Positions 8,123-16,082 of a DNA stretch of 64,000 nucleotides are shown here, piece by piece. Positions within the stretch are counted from its first letter, which is position 1. Each line of letters begins with the position of its first letter. Below the pieces are notes generated by a model. That model saw nothing but the letters and a program-made list of their open reading frames with translations. It searched no databases and had not been told where the DNA came from. The stretch is from positions 1 to 64,000 of the forward strand of contig NZ_JACOOR010000009.1 of NCBI RefSeq assembly GCF_014290175.1. Reading direction: 5' to 3'. The position numbers were made by a program, and so were the translations under genes. This stretch comes from Anaerosacchariphilus hominis (GTDB taxonomy: Bacteria > Bacillota > Clostridia > Lachnospirales > Lachnospiraceae).

Positions 8123-8986
8123 ATGAAAGAACAGAACTATTTGGATCATCTGGTAGGTGTATTTGGACAGCCTGTTTCAGAAAATCCAGGTGTTGTAATT
8201 CAGGATGCAGCTTTTGAGGCAATGGGGTTGGAACGTTGGCATTTTCTGACCCTGGATGTGGATAAGGATAAGTTGGAGGATGCAGTTCGTGGTTTGAAAG
8301 CCTTCAAAATGCGAGGAATTAACTGTACGATTCCGCATAAAATAGCAGTTATGAATTACCTTGATGAGATATCGGAAAGTGCAAAGTTAATTGGCGCGGT
8401 CAATATGATTGTAAATGAGAATGGACATTTATTTGGAGAAAATACAGATGGAAAAGGTTTTATGATGTCTCTGGAGTCCAATGGGATCTGTGTGGAAGGA
8501 AAAAAAGCAGTGATTATGGGAGCTGGTGGAGCTGCCCGTGCAATCACTGTCGAAATGAGCCTGGCAGGCATAGCTGATATAACAATTGTAAATCGAACAT
8601 CGGATAGGGCATTGGGAGACGCTTTGGTTGATATTTTGAATAAGATTGGGAAAACAAGGGTTCATTATGTAGATTGGAATGGTACATATTCTGTTCCGGA
8701 GGATACAGATATTGTGATTAATGCTACATCTGTAGGTTTGTATCCTAATGTAAATGATATGCCGAATATTGATTTGGATTCCATCAAACAAAGCATGTTT
8801 GTTCAGGATGTAATTCCGAATCCAATACAGACAGCTTTTATAAAAGAAATGCGTCGAAGAGGAATTCCTTGTGCGACGGGCGCAGGCATGTTGATCAATC
8901 AGGCAGCTTTAAATATTGAAATGTGGACGGGAAGAAAACCTGATAAGCAGATAATGCTTAAGGCTCTGGAAAATGCTCTGGAGTAA
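8123..8986 (+). CDS. Shikimate-dehydrogenase-family oxidoreductase with altered substrate pocket
   Basis: This 287-residue AroE-fold protein keeps the catalytic Lys73 (TIPHK), Asn94, Asp109 (GENTDG), the nucleotide loop GAGGAAR (133-139), NRT, and the C-terminal GAGMLINQAA helix. In AroE the N-terminal Ser-x-Ser (as in HSKSP) binds the shikimate carboxylate. The gap-free equivalent here is Asn21-Pro-Gly23, so both serines are gone. NRT after the second strand favours NADP, as in AroE, but this is only suggestive. The gene ends an operon with an aldolase and a sugar importer and has no aromatic-pathway neighbours. I infer a catabolic dehydrogenase acting on an uncharged polyol or cyclitol. It is not a housekeeping AroE. 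Confidence 0.85.
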   Translation: MKEQNYLDHLVGVFGQPVSENPGVVIQDAAFEAMGLERWHFLTLDVDKDKLEDAVRGLKAFKMRGINCTIPHKIAVMNYLDEISESAKLIGAVNMIVNENGHLFGENTDGKGFMMSLESNGICVEGKKAVIMGAGGAARAITVEMSLAGIADITIVNRTSDRALGDALVDILNKIGKTRVHYVDWNGTYSVPEDTDIVINATSVGLYPNVNDMPNIDLDSIKQSMFVQDVIPNPIQTAFIKEMRRRGIPCATGAGMLINQAALNIEMWTGRKPDKQIMLKALENALE

Positions 8987-8993
8987 AATGAAA

Positions 8994-9060
8994 GGGGCTG
9001 TCGGTTAATGACAGTTCTAAATAGGGGGAGGCAGATGACTCGAAATGAGTCATCTGCCTC
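8994..9060 (+). repeat. IS left end, inverted partner of bases 1-68
   Basis: GGGGCTGTCGGTTAATGACAG followed by the hairpin sequence matches the reverse complement of the left edge of the window, with one length change in a G run. GGGGCTGT-type ends resemble IS1182-family terminal repeats (general knowledge, not checked). Shared sequence inward of the repeat is only the AAA before the G run. Confidence 0.85.
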
Positions 9061-9064
9061 CCCC
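9024..9064. terminator. 18-bp hairpin inside the IS left end
   Basis: Arms 9024-9041 and 9047-9064 pair perfectly around a 5-base loop. TAAAATTTTA follows. Such structures near IS ends shield the transposase from read-through transcription, here from the aroE-like operon. The hairpin may also serve as that operon's terminator. Confidence 0.7.
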
Positions 9065-9141
9065 TAAAATTTTACCTATAAAAAGAGAAAAAGGTGGCTA
9101 ACGACAACCACCTTCGCTCCGTTACATTGTATAATGTAACT

Positions 9142-10896
9142 ATGAATAGCAATAAATATTATAACGAATTTTTTGAATTAGGGCAACAAAAAATCAACTT
9201 CAACTTCTACGACTTGAGTTTACCTGATGACGATCCAGTCTTTACCCTTAAAAAAGTTATGGAGGAAATGGATTTTACAGCTTTATTAGCACAGTATTCA
9301 GGCAAGGGAAAACACGGGTTTAACCCAATCATGAAGTATGGAGTCCTTACATATGCAAACATGCGTGGCATTCGCGAGATAGACCGCATTGTGGAACTAT
9401 ATAAAAGAGATCTGGCATTCATCTGGCTCTCACAAGGAGAGCAGCCAAAAAGAGATGCCTTTTATGATTTTATAAACAAGAAACTTACACCGGAAATATT
9501 AGATGATCTGAATTATCAATTGTTACGACGCTTAAAAAAGGAAGGTCTGATCACATTAGAGGCGCTTTTTATCGATGGTACGAAGATAGAAGCCAATGCA
9601 AACCGTTACACTTTTGTTTGGCGTGGAACTTTGAACTATCATCTTGTGGGACTCCTTGACAACATAGATTCTCTTTATCGTAAATACAACGTACTGTTAG
9701 AAGATAATGGATATAACGAAAAATACGGATTGGGAAATGCAAGGATATTTATTATCGAAGGTATGGATAAAGTGCGTGCAGTGATTGAAAAGAATCGGAA
9801 GTGGAAACTCACAAAACACAAAAAACTGCCAAACAATACCATCATTGAAATTGACCACTGTTCTCCGTTGGATATATTAAAGTTGCAGAAAAATCTGATG
9901 ACGATAGCAGAGGGCGAAGGAATCGGATTCGTTTACGGAAAAGGAAAGAAAAAATCCGAAATACAGCAGCTTTATGAAGAATTAGATGTTTGCGGCAGCA
10001 AACTTATGGAATATAAAGAGTGTTTTGAAGTCATGGGAAAAGAACGTAACAGTTATTCCAAGACAGACCTGGAAGCAACTTTCATGAGAATGAAAGATGA
10101 TCATATGATGAATGGTCAGCTCAAACCAGCTTACAATGTTCAGATCGCAGTAGAGAATTACTTCATTGTTCATGCATATGTAAGTAACGACAGAACAGAT
10201 TACAATACATTGATTCCGGTTGTCCAAAAACATATCCATGCTTTTGGAGAAGTGTTGAAAGAAGCTACTGCAGACAGTGGATATTGTAGTGAGAAAAATC
10301 TGCTGTTTTTAAAAGAGCATAACATAGAAAGTTATATCAAACTGCAGGATCACGAGCAGAGAAAGACGCATGCTTACAAAGAAAATATCGGGAAATATTA
10401 TAACATGACAACTCAGATATTCGAAGACGAGCATTTTTATGTTTGTCATGATGGACGGGAACTGAGACATATCCGCACAGAAGAAAAAGAAATGGATGGT
10501 TATACACAAACCCTGGAAGTGTATGGATGCGCTGATTGCAGTGGCTGTAAACACAAAGCCCAATGTCTTTACAAATACAATCCCGAAAAAGATGCAGATA
10601 AAAATAAAGTCATGAAGATCAATGAACGCTGGGAAGCATTAAAAGAAAAATCTCACGCGAATATTCAGAGTGAAAAAAGTATCCTGAACCGTCAGATCCG
10701 GTCCATTCAAACAGAGGGGCACTTTGGAGACATCAAAGAGAATGATGACTTTCGACGATTTAATCATCGTACAGCCGATAAAGTATACAAAGAGTTCATG
10801 TTATATGCAATTGGCAGGAATATCAACAAATATCATCGTTTTCTTTGCAATGAAATACAGAAATTCGAGGGCAAAAAAGAAGAAAATGCAGCTTAA
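9142..10896 (+). CDS. IS1182-family transposase
   Basis: This transposase of about 584 residues has an N-terminal DUF772-like region (GFNPIMKYGVLTYANMRGIREIDR) and a DDE nuclease core. The acidic residues fit FIDGTKIEANANRYTF (first Asp), TADSGYC (second Asp) and TEGHFGDIKE (Glu). A Cys cluster (CADCSGCKHKAQC) precedes the last motif, as usual in the family. I chose ATG 9142. An in-frame GTG at 9094 would extend it by 16 residues, but it lies in a small hairpin ahead of a TATAAT at 9130-9135. Neither start has a clear ribosome site. The frame is intact, so the element could be active. Confidence 0.9.
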   Translation: MNSNKYYNEFFELGQQKINFNFYDLSLPDDDPVFTLKKVMEEMDFTALLAQYSGKGKHGFNPIMKYGVLTYANMRGIREIDRIVELYKRDLAFIWLSQGEQPKRDAFYDFINKKLTPEILDDLNYQLLRRLKKEGLITLEALFIDGTKIEANANRYTFVWRGTLNYHLVGLLDNIDSLYRKYNVLLEDNGYNEKYGLGNARIFIIEGMDKVRAVIEKNRKWKLTKHKKLPNNTIIEIDHCSPLDILKLQKNLMTIAEGEGIGFVYGKGKKKSEIQQLYEELDVCGSKLMEYKECFEVMGKERNSYSKTDLEATFMRMKDDHMMNGQLKPAYNVQIAVENYFIVHAYVSNDRTDYNTLIPVVQKHIHAFGEVLKEATADSGYCSEKNLLFLKEHNIESYIKLQDHEQRKTHAYKENIGKYYNMTTQIFEDEHFYVCHDGRELRHIRTEEKEMDGYTQTLEVYGCADCSGCKHKAQCLYKYNPEKDADKNKVMKINERWEALKEKSHANIQSEKSILNRQIRSIQTEGHFGDIKENDDFRRFNHRTADKVYKEFMLYAIGRNINKYHRFLCNEIQKFEGKKEENAA

Positions 10897-10961
10897 ATAA
10901 AAGTCTGTTTGATTTTACATATCCCTTTGATTTTTTGCGCCAAAAAATAATAATCCATCTT

Positions 10962-11032
10962 AGAAATAGAGATACCCCGCGGAATATGCCAGTGCTGAGA
11001 AGCACGCATTTCCGCGGGGTATCTCTATTTCT
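10962..11032. terminator. Very long hairpin between IS and lysA
   Basis: Arms 10962-10983 and 11011-11032 pair perfectly over 22 bp and continue inward with short bulges to a GAGA loop. Neither side has an immediate T-run. It is probably a convergent transcription stop for the transposase and lysA. It may instead be part of the unresolved right end of the IS. Confidence 0.55.
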
Positions 11033-11047
11033 CTTTAAAATTGGTAG

Positions 11048-11067
11048 AAATCGGCATTAGCCGATTT
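11048..11067. repeat. Small perfect hairpin downstream of lysA
   Basis: AAATCGGC (11048-11055) and GCCGATTT (11060-11067) pair around ATTA. The hairpin lies 37 bases beyond the lysA stop codon and may contribute to 3'-end formation. Confidence 0.4.
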
Positions 11068-11104
11068 CCCCCCTGTGATTTTCTATAAAAACTCTGTCAA
11101 GTTC

Positions 11105-12373
11105 CTATACCAGATTTTTGATGATATCGAAACAGTCGAAGGTGGCGAAATAATCCTTCGGGGTCTCTGCCCGACGGATAAGTTTCGCGCTGCCGTCCTC
11201 CTTCAGCAGAATCTCGGCGGACTTCAGCTTGCCGTTGTAGTTATAACCCATGGCGAAGCCGTGAGCTCCGGTGTCATGAATTACCAGATAGTCGCCCATA
11301 TCCACCTTGGGCAGCGGACGGTCGATGGCGAACTTATCGTTGTTCTCGCAAAGGGAGCCGGTCACATCGTACACATGGTCGCAGGGCTCATTTTCCTTGC
11401 CCAGAACAGTAATATGATGATAAGCGCCGTACATGGCCGGACGCATCAGGTTCACTGCACAGGCGTCTACGCCGATGTACTCCTTGTAGGTATGCTTCTC
11501 GTGAATGGCTTTGGTCACCAGACAACCATAGGGGCCCATCATGAAACGGCCAAGCTCCGTGTAGATAGCCACATCACCCATACCTGCCGGGACCATAACC
11601 TCCTCGTAAACTTTACGGACGCCTTCGCCGATGGCGCGGATATCGTTGGGCTCCTGTTCTGGGCGGTAGGGGATACCTACGCCGCCGGACAGATTGATGA
11701 AGCGGATATCCGCTCCGGTCTCCTTCTTCAGGCGGACAGCCAGCTCAAAGAGAACCTTTGCCAGCATGGGATAGTAATCGTTGGTAACGGTGTTGCTGGC
11801 CAGGAATGCATGGATACCAAAGTGTTTGGCGCCCTTCTGCCGCAATACCCGATAGGCGTCAAAAAGCTGCTCCTCGGTCATACCATACTTGGCATCGCCG
11901 GGGTTGTCCATGATATCGTTGCTGATCTGGAAGATTCCACCCGGGTTGAACCGGCAGCTGATGGTCTCGGGGATATAGCCCAGAGTCTTTTCCAGAAAAT
12001 CGATATGGGTGTAATCGTCCAAATTGATGATGGCTCCGATCTTTGCTGCGTATGCGAACTCCTCGGCCGGAGTGTCGTTGGAGGAAAACATAATGTCGTC
12101 TCCCTTGACGCCGATCTCATGAGACAGCATCAGCTCTGTCATGGAAGAGCAGTCGCAGCCGCAGCCGTACTCCCGCAAAATATTAATCAGGAACGGGTTC
12201 GGCGTCGCCTTTACCGCAAAGTACTCCTTATAGCCTTTATTCCAGGCAAATGCCTCCTTCAGGGCCTTTGCGTTTTCCCTGATCCCCTTCTCGTCATAAA
12301 GATGGAAGGGAGTCGGATAGGTCTTTGTGATCTCCTGTATCTGTTCCAGTGTTACAAATGGTTCTTTTTTCAT
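11105..12373 (-). CDS. lysA: Diaminopimelate decarboxylase
   Basis: This 422-residue fold III PLP enzyme makes L-lysine from meso-diaminopimelate. The Schiff-base lysine is in YFAVKATPNP (about residue 53). GGVGIPYRPE, ELGRFMMGPYG, CENND (the position of the catalytic Cys of the partner subunit) and GAHGFAMGYNYNG follow. The HCHIGS segment of classic LysA is replaced by GIHAFLASN, a variant whose effect is not known to me. The gene diverges from a LysR-type regulator 165 bases away, the same arrangement as lysR-lysA in enterobacteria. This suggests lysine- or DAP-dependent activation. Confidence 0.9.
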   Translation of the reverse strand: MKKEPFVTLEQIQEITKTYPTPFHLYDEKGIRENAKALKEAFAWNKGYKEYFAVKATPNPFLINILREYGCGCDCSSMTELMLSHEIGVKGDDIMFSSNDTPAEEFAYAAKIGAIINLDDYTHIDFLEKTLGYIPETISCRFNPGGIFQISNDIMDNPGDAKYGMTEEQLFDAYRVLRQKGAKHFGIHAFLASNTVTNDYYPMLAKVLFELAVRLKKETGADIRFINLSGGVGIPYRPEQEPNDIRAIGEGVRKVYEEVMVPAGMGDVAIYTELGRFMMGPYGCLVTKAIHEKHTYKEYIGVDACAVNLMRPAMYGAYHHITVLGKENEPCDHVYDVTGSLCENNDKFAIDRPLPKVDMGDYLVIHDTGAHGFAMGYNYNGKLKSAEILLKEDGSAKLIRRAETPKDYFATFDCFDIIKNLV

Positions 12374-12491
12374 TGGTGACGCTCCTTTTTCTCGTTTCTT
12401 TCGTTTTATGCCTTTCGTTTATCGCGAAATCCGCGAATTCTGCCTTTTATCCTTGACTATTATAACCATATTTCTTATCATTTGTATAGCG

Positions 12492-12507
12492 AATAATTTT
12501 GATTATT
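12492..12507. promoter_or_regulatory. Candidate LysR-type operator
   Basis: AATAAT-TTTG-ATTATT is a perfect dyad with the T-N11-A character of LysR-family sites. It lies in the lysA/regulator intergenic space. A TATAAT-like -10 for lysA (minus strand, about 12460) has no good -35, as expected for an activated promoter. Confidence 0.45.
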
Positions 12508-12538
12508 ATAATTTATTTTTTCGATTATAGGAGGAGTT

Positions 12539-13378
12539 ATGGATACCCAGAATCTGAAAACCTTTCTGACCCTGGCCGGAGTCAAAAACTTCACACGGAC
12601 TGCGGAACTCATGTACATTGCCCAGTCCACGGTAACGAACCGGATCGCGGAACTGGAAAAGGAAGTGGGGAAGCCACTTTTCATCCGCAATAAGAAAAAT
12701 ATTTCTCTCACCCGGGAGGGCCTGCTCTTTCAGGATTATGCCCGGCGTATCCTGGATCTGGAGGAACGCTCCATCCTGGAACTGAATTCCCCCGCCTTTT
12801 CCCGGACGGCTCTCCGTATCGGCACCACCAATACCATCTACGAATGCTTCCTGGCCCCCGCTCTGATTCGGCTTCTGAAGGAGGATACCGGTTACGCGGT
12901 CAACCTGACCATCAGTCACTCCGTCAGCCTTCTGAAGGATCTGCAGGACGGCCTTCTGGATCTGGTTTTCACCTACCAGCCCCTGCAGAAATCCGGCTTT
13001 CGCTGCCGCCTTTTCAAGACCGAGGAGCTGCTTTTAGTGACCTCCCCCTCCAATCCCCGCTGCCGGGACGCCGTGCGGAAGGAGGATCTTCCTTCTTTAA
13101 ATTATCTGTTCTGTAACTTTGCTCTTCAGGAGGTGGGCCAGTTCATCCGGGAGCTGTTTCCGCCCTTTTATCAGTTTCCCTTCGAGATCGATAACAGTAC
13201 CAAGCTCACTGACTACCTGCTGGCCGGTATCGGATACAGCTTTCTCCCCACAGGTCTGGTGCAGCCCCTCATCGAAGCAGGCAGCTTATGTGTGGTACGG
13301 CTGCTGGACTTCGGGGCCCCGCGGATCAACTGTTATGAGTGTTTTCCGGAGGGGAAGGAGCCGGTGCTGCTGCTCTGA
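12539..13378 (+). CDS. LysR-family transcriptional regulator (probable lysA regulator)
   Basis: This 279-residue protein has an N-terminal LysR helix-turn-helix at residues 1-60 (FLTLAGVKNFTRTAELMYIAQSTVTNRI). A periplasmic-binding-like effector domain follows (LRIGTTNTIYE onward). It is slightly shorter than the common 290-300 residues, but the domain looks complete. Start ATG is preceded by GGAGGAG at 12530. The only neighbours that could be its targets are the divergent lysA gene and itself. A terminator shared with cotJC follows. Confidence 0.9.
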   Translation: MDTQNLKTFLTLAGVKNFTRTAELMYIAQSTVTNRIAELEKEVGKPLFIRNKKNISLTREGLLFQDYARRILDLEERSILELNSPAFSRTALRIGTTNTIYECFLAPALIRLLKEDTGYAVNLTISHSVSLLKDLQDGLLDLVFTYQPLQKSGFRCRLFKTEELLLVTSPSNPRCRDAVRKEDLPSLNYLFCNFALQEVGQFIRELFPPFYQFPFEIDNSTKLTDYLLAGIGYSFLPTGLVQPLIEAGSLCVVRLLDFGAPRINCYECFPEGKEPVLLL

Positions 13379-13385
13379 TTTTACA

Positions 13386-13413
13386 GCAGGCGGAACACAG
13401 CCATTCCGCCTGC
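13386..13413. terminator. Bidirectional terminator between the LysR gene and cotJC
   Basis: GCAGGCGGAA (13386-13395) pairs with TTCCGCCTGC (13404-13413). CCTTTTTCTC follows on the plus strand, so the plus direction is the stronger terminator. Confidence 0.8.
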
Positions 13414-13421
13414 CCTTTTTC

Positions 13422-14045
13422 TCAATTACATCCACAATTCGTTGTGCCGCTGTCAAAAGCCGGATTGAAAGCGTAAAAATTCTTGGAATTCAGTTTATCC
13501 TGCACAATCCGCAGGGCTTCACCGAAACGCTGGAAATGAGCGACTTCCCGGGCCCGCAGAAAACGGATAGCATCAGTCACATCCGGCGAATCCGCGCAGA
13601 GCCGCAGAATATTGTCGTAGGTGGTGCGGGCTTTTTGCTCTGCCGCCATATCTTCCGTCAAATCTGTAATCGGATCACCCACAGACTGGAACATGGCAGC
13701 CGTAAACGGCGTTCCCGAAGCCGCCTGAGGCCACAGAGCCAGGGTATGATCCACATAGTAGTCTTCAAAACCGGAGGTCTTCAGCTCCTCCATGGTCATA
13801 TTCCTGGTCAGCTGGTGGACGATGGTGGCAATCATTTCAAAGTGCCCCAGTTCTTCGGTGCCAATGTCTGTTAAGACCGCGGCACACTCCTTATAGGGCA
13901 TGGTATATCGCTGGGACAGATAGCGCATGGAGGCACCCAGCTCACCGTCCGGTCCGCCGTATTGCGTCAAAATCGCCTTTGCCAGCTTTGGATTCGTCTC
14001 CTTGATATGAATGGGATACTCCAACCGTTTTTCATAATTAAACAT
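13422..14045 (-). CDS. cotJC: Spore coat protein CotJC (manganese-catalase family)
   Basis: This 207-residue ferritin-like four-helix protein contains two E...ExxH-type metal sites: TEELGHFEMIA near residue 68 and REVAHFQRFGEA near 160. They belong to the manganese catalase/CotJC family. In B. subtilis CotJC is a spore coat or inner-coat component. Catalase activity here is possible but not shown. It is the last gene of the cotJA-cotJB-cotJC operon, 18 bases after cotJB. Confidence 0.93.
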   Translation of the reverse strand: MFNYEKRLEYPIHIKETNPKLAKAILTQYGGPDGELGASMRYLSQRYTMPYKECAAVLTDIGTEELGHFEMIATIVHQLTRNMTMEELKTSGFEDYYVDHTLALWPQAASGTPFTAAMFQSVGDPITDLTEDMAAEQKARTTYDNILRLCADSPDVTDAIRFLRAREVAHFQRFGEALRIVQDKLNSKNFYAFNPAFDSGTTNCGCN

Positions 14046-14063
14046 AAACTCTCATCCTCCCTT

Positions 14064-14450
14064 CTACTGCCATGGCCACGGCTGGTCTACCCAGTTCCAA
14101 TAATCCTCTGGATGATGGACATGGGCAAGGGTCAACGGACCATATTTCTGCGAATACTCATGAAGGGCCTCCTGATATTTCCGGTTGTTTTCCCCAAAAT
14201 AAGAGATAGCCCCCGTATCCTCCGGATGGGTATCCAGATAAAGGCTGGCATCCACGCAGGCAAAACCGGTGGTGAAAATGCGCCGCAGCAGCTGTTCTTT
14301 GGATAAACCGCTGCAGGAGCAGCCGCTTTCCGGACGGACCGGACCGGGACCGGAGGGCGGAGCCGTCGGCATGGGGCAGCTGTTGACATTCCGGGGCTGC
14401 GAGCAGGGCCTTACGGGCTGCTGACAGTTATTTCTTCCCATCATCTGCAT
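14064..14450 (-). CDS. cotJB: Spore coat protein CotJB
   Basis: This 128-residue protein has a Pro/Cys-rich N-terminal extension of about 48 residues. A CotJB domain follows (LLRRIFTTGFACVDASLYLDTHPED to WVDQPWPW). The domain alone is the usual size of CotJB, so the low-complexity extension is an addition. ATG 14450 overlaps cotJA by 10 bases. A second ATG at 14444 is better spaced from GGGGTGG and may be the true start. Confidence 0.9.
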   Translation of the reverse strand: MQMMGRNNCQQPVRPCSQPRNVNSCPMPTAPPSGPGPVRPESGCSCSGLSKEQLLRRIFTTGFACVDASLYLDTHPEDTGAISYFGENNRKYQEALHEYSQKYGPLTLAHVHHPEDYWNWVDQPWPWQ

Positions 14451-14638
14451 CCACCCCGCTTTCCTGAAAATGGTTTATTTAATTCCGGAAAGATCGTCCC
14501 GCACTGCAGGGCTTTTTCCAGGTCGTAGGTCTGATCCCAGTATTGCCAGGGCACGTAGGCCATGGCTGGAGACAGGCCCCGCAGGGGATCCCGCATACAG
14601 GAGCAGCGCATGGAATTCTGGTTTCGATAATCAGCCAT
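14441..14638 (-). CDS. cotJA: Spore coat-associated protein CotJA
   Basis: This 65-residue protein has the CotJA core LSPAMAYVPWQYWDQTYDLE and GTIFPELNKPF. It is the first gene of the cotJ operon and overlaps cotJB, which suggests translational coupling. In Bacillus the operon is driven by the mother-cell sigma-E. I could not identify a convincing sigma-E promoter by eye. Confidence 0.92.
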   Translation of the reverse strand: MADYRNQNSMRCSCMRDPLRGLSPAMAYVPWQYWDQTYDLEKALQCGTIFPELNKPFSGKRGGCR

Positions 14639-14713
14639 GAGAGATTCCTTTCCATAAAACTATTCCTGATATCTTATGAAAAAAACCAGAATAGGTTCGC
14701 CAACCGCAAAAAA

Positions 14714-14732
14714 GGGAGCGCAGTACGCTCCC
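14714..14732 (-). terminator. Terminator of the marR-degV operon
   Basis: GGGAGCG and CGCTCCC form a perfect stem with a 5-base loop. On the minus strand TTTTTTGCGG follows directly, a standard intrinsic terminator 20 bases after degV. Confidence 0.85.
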
Positions 14733-14751
14733 CATCTCTCTCTATTGACTT

Positions 14752-15591
14752 CTACGCTTTCTCCACATACACGATCCCAAAAGCCCCAGGCCCGATATGG
14801 GTGCCGATGGCTGCGCCCAACTGGAGACGGCCGACCGTGGTGATTCCGTGCTTGGCAAGCTTCTCCTCGAACTGTCCGCAGTTTTCTGTTCCGCTGGTGA
14901 ATACGGAATACCTGGGGAATTCCTCATCCAGCCGACGCTCATCCAGCCATTTAAGCATGGCGCTCATGGCCTTATTTTTTCCGATGGTCTTTCCGATGAC
15001 GCCCACACCGCCTTCTTCGGTCAGGGTAATCAGGGGCTTCAAACGGGCCAGCTCTCCCAGCATGGCGGCTGCCTTTCCGATACGTCCGCCCTTTTGCAGA
15101 AATTCCAGCGTATCCATCATGGCAATCACATGAACCCGGGATCTGAACACTTCTGTGAGCGCAGCTACCTCCGCGGCGCTCCGTCCCTGATCCGCCAGCC
15201 CTTTGGCGTAATCCGCAAGCACCCGGATAACTCCGGTGGCCGTCAGGGAGTCGATAAGATGAATTCCCTCATAGTCCGCCATCTGTCTGGCCAGAACCGC
15301 GCTCTGATAGGTGCCGCTTAAAGCCGAGGATAAGAGAATCGCCACGATCTCGTCCCCGTCCTTCTTCGCCTGCTCAAACAGATCCAGGAAAACCTGGGGC
15401 GACGGCTGGGAGGTCTTCGGGAAGGTTTCTCCATTTACCAGCAGGTCGTAGAACTCATCCTTTGTCAGATCTACACCGTCCTCATACTCCTTCCCTTCCA
15501 GGCTGATGCCGATGGGCACAAATAAATATCCTTTTTCTTCTGCTTCCTCCTTCGTCAAATCCGAAGAAGAATCTACCAAAATCTTTATCAT
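14752..15591 (-). CDS. DegV-family fatty-acid-binding protein
   Basis: This 279-residue protein starts with the DegV signature MIKILVDSSSDLTKEEAEE. It carries the conserved TSQPSPQVF, LSSALSGTYQSA and KGGRIGKAAAMLG segments. DegV/FakB proteins bind a fatty acid for phosphorylation by the FakA kinase; no fakA is nearby. The gene overlaps marR by 4 bases (ATGA), so the two are co-transcribed. A second DegV protein is encoded at 32761-33600. Confidence 0.93.
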   Translation of the reverse strand: MIKILVDSSSDLTKEEAEEKGYLFVPIGISLEGKEYEDGVDLTKDEFYDLLVNGETFPKTSQPSPQVFLDLFEQAKKDGDEIVAILLSSALSGTYQSAVLARQMADYEGIHLIDSLTATGVIRVLADYAKGLADQGRSAAEVAALTEVFRSRVHVIAMMDTLEFLQKGGRIGKAAAMLGELARLKPLITLTEEGGVGVIGKTIGKNKAMSAMLKWLDERRLDEEFPRYSVFTSGTENCGQFEEKLAKHGITTVGRLQLGAAIGTHIGPGAFGIVYVEKA

Positions 15592-16028
15592 CCAATTACC
15601 TCTTCTGCCATATTTGCAATCAGGTCAAAGAGCTTTACGATCTCCTCTGAGCGCTCCCAGCCGATCCGATTCATCAGCTCGTCCACGAACTTCAGAATCC
15701 GCTCATGCTCCTGCTCATACACTTTTGCCTGCTCCATCCGGAATGTCACATAGATCTGCCGTTTATCCCTCTGGGAGCGCGTACGCGCAATCAGTCCTTT
15801 TTTCTCCAAGCTGTTCAGGGTTCGGTTCATCTGGGATTTCAGAATCTTCGTGACGCTGCACAGATCCGTGGCTGTCAGCTCCCTGGAACTGAGGCTCTTC
15901 TGATTCCGGTACAGGATTCCGCAAATCAGGAACTCATTATAGGGCAGTCCGGACACTACCCGTTCGTTATTGATCGCCAGGGACAGCTTCATCCAGCTCT
16001 TTAACACATTCTCTCTGTCATTTTCCAT
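15588..16028 (-). CDS. MarR-family transcriptional regulator
   Basis: This 146-residue winged-helix protein has a recognition region at about residues 50-95 (LTATDLCSVTKILKSQMNRTLNSLEKKGLI) and the wing RSQRDKRQIYV. This is the usual MarR layout. It heads an operon with degV. Its own promoter region (16050-16111) contains short dyads, including TAGTATACTA across the -10 box, so autorepression is likely. Coupling to a DegV protein suggests a lipid-related signal, which is inference. Confidence 0.92.
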   Translation of the reverse strand: MENDRENVLKSWMKLSLAINNERVVSGLPYNEFLICGILYRNQKSLSSRELTATDLCSVTKILKSQMNRTLNSLEKKGLIARTRSQRDKRQIYVTFRMEQAKVYEQEHERILKFVDELMNRIGWERSEEIVKLFDLIANMAEEVIG

Positions 16029-16082
16029 CCCCTGCTCCTCCTTCCTGCATATTCACATTCGTTCACAAAGCGAATAGTTCAC

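Larger units (their letters stand above)
8994..10896 (+). mobile_element. IS1182-family insertion sequence (right end not resolved)
   Basis: The element comprises the left-end repeat, a protective hairpin, a promoter and one transposase gene. I looked for the matching right-end repeat between 10897 and 11104 and found no clear copy of CAGCCCC or CTGTCATTAACC. The end coordinate is therefore the transposase stop codon and not the true end of the element. Together with the inverted copy at 1-68 it may form one arm of a composite transposon. Confidence 0.75.

Noticed and set aside
8123..8986. Housekeeping shikimate dehydrogenase (aroE)
   Set aside because: The Ser-x-Ser carboxylate site is lost and the gene sits in a sugar-uptake operon, so I did not assign the symbol.
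11075..12379. 434-codon open frame on the plus strand opposite lysA
   Set aside because: It is the antisense shadow of lysA, with no family motifs. The minus-strand lysA frame has all catalytic motifs.
13422..14045. Ordinary manganese catalase
   Set aside because: The adjacent cotJB and cotJA genes identify it as the spore-coat paralogue CotJC.
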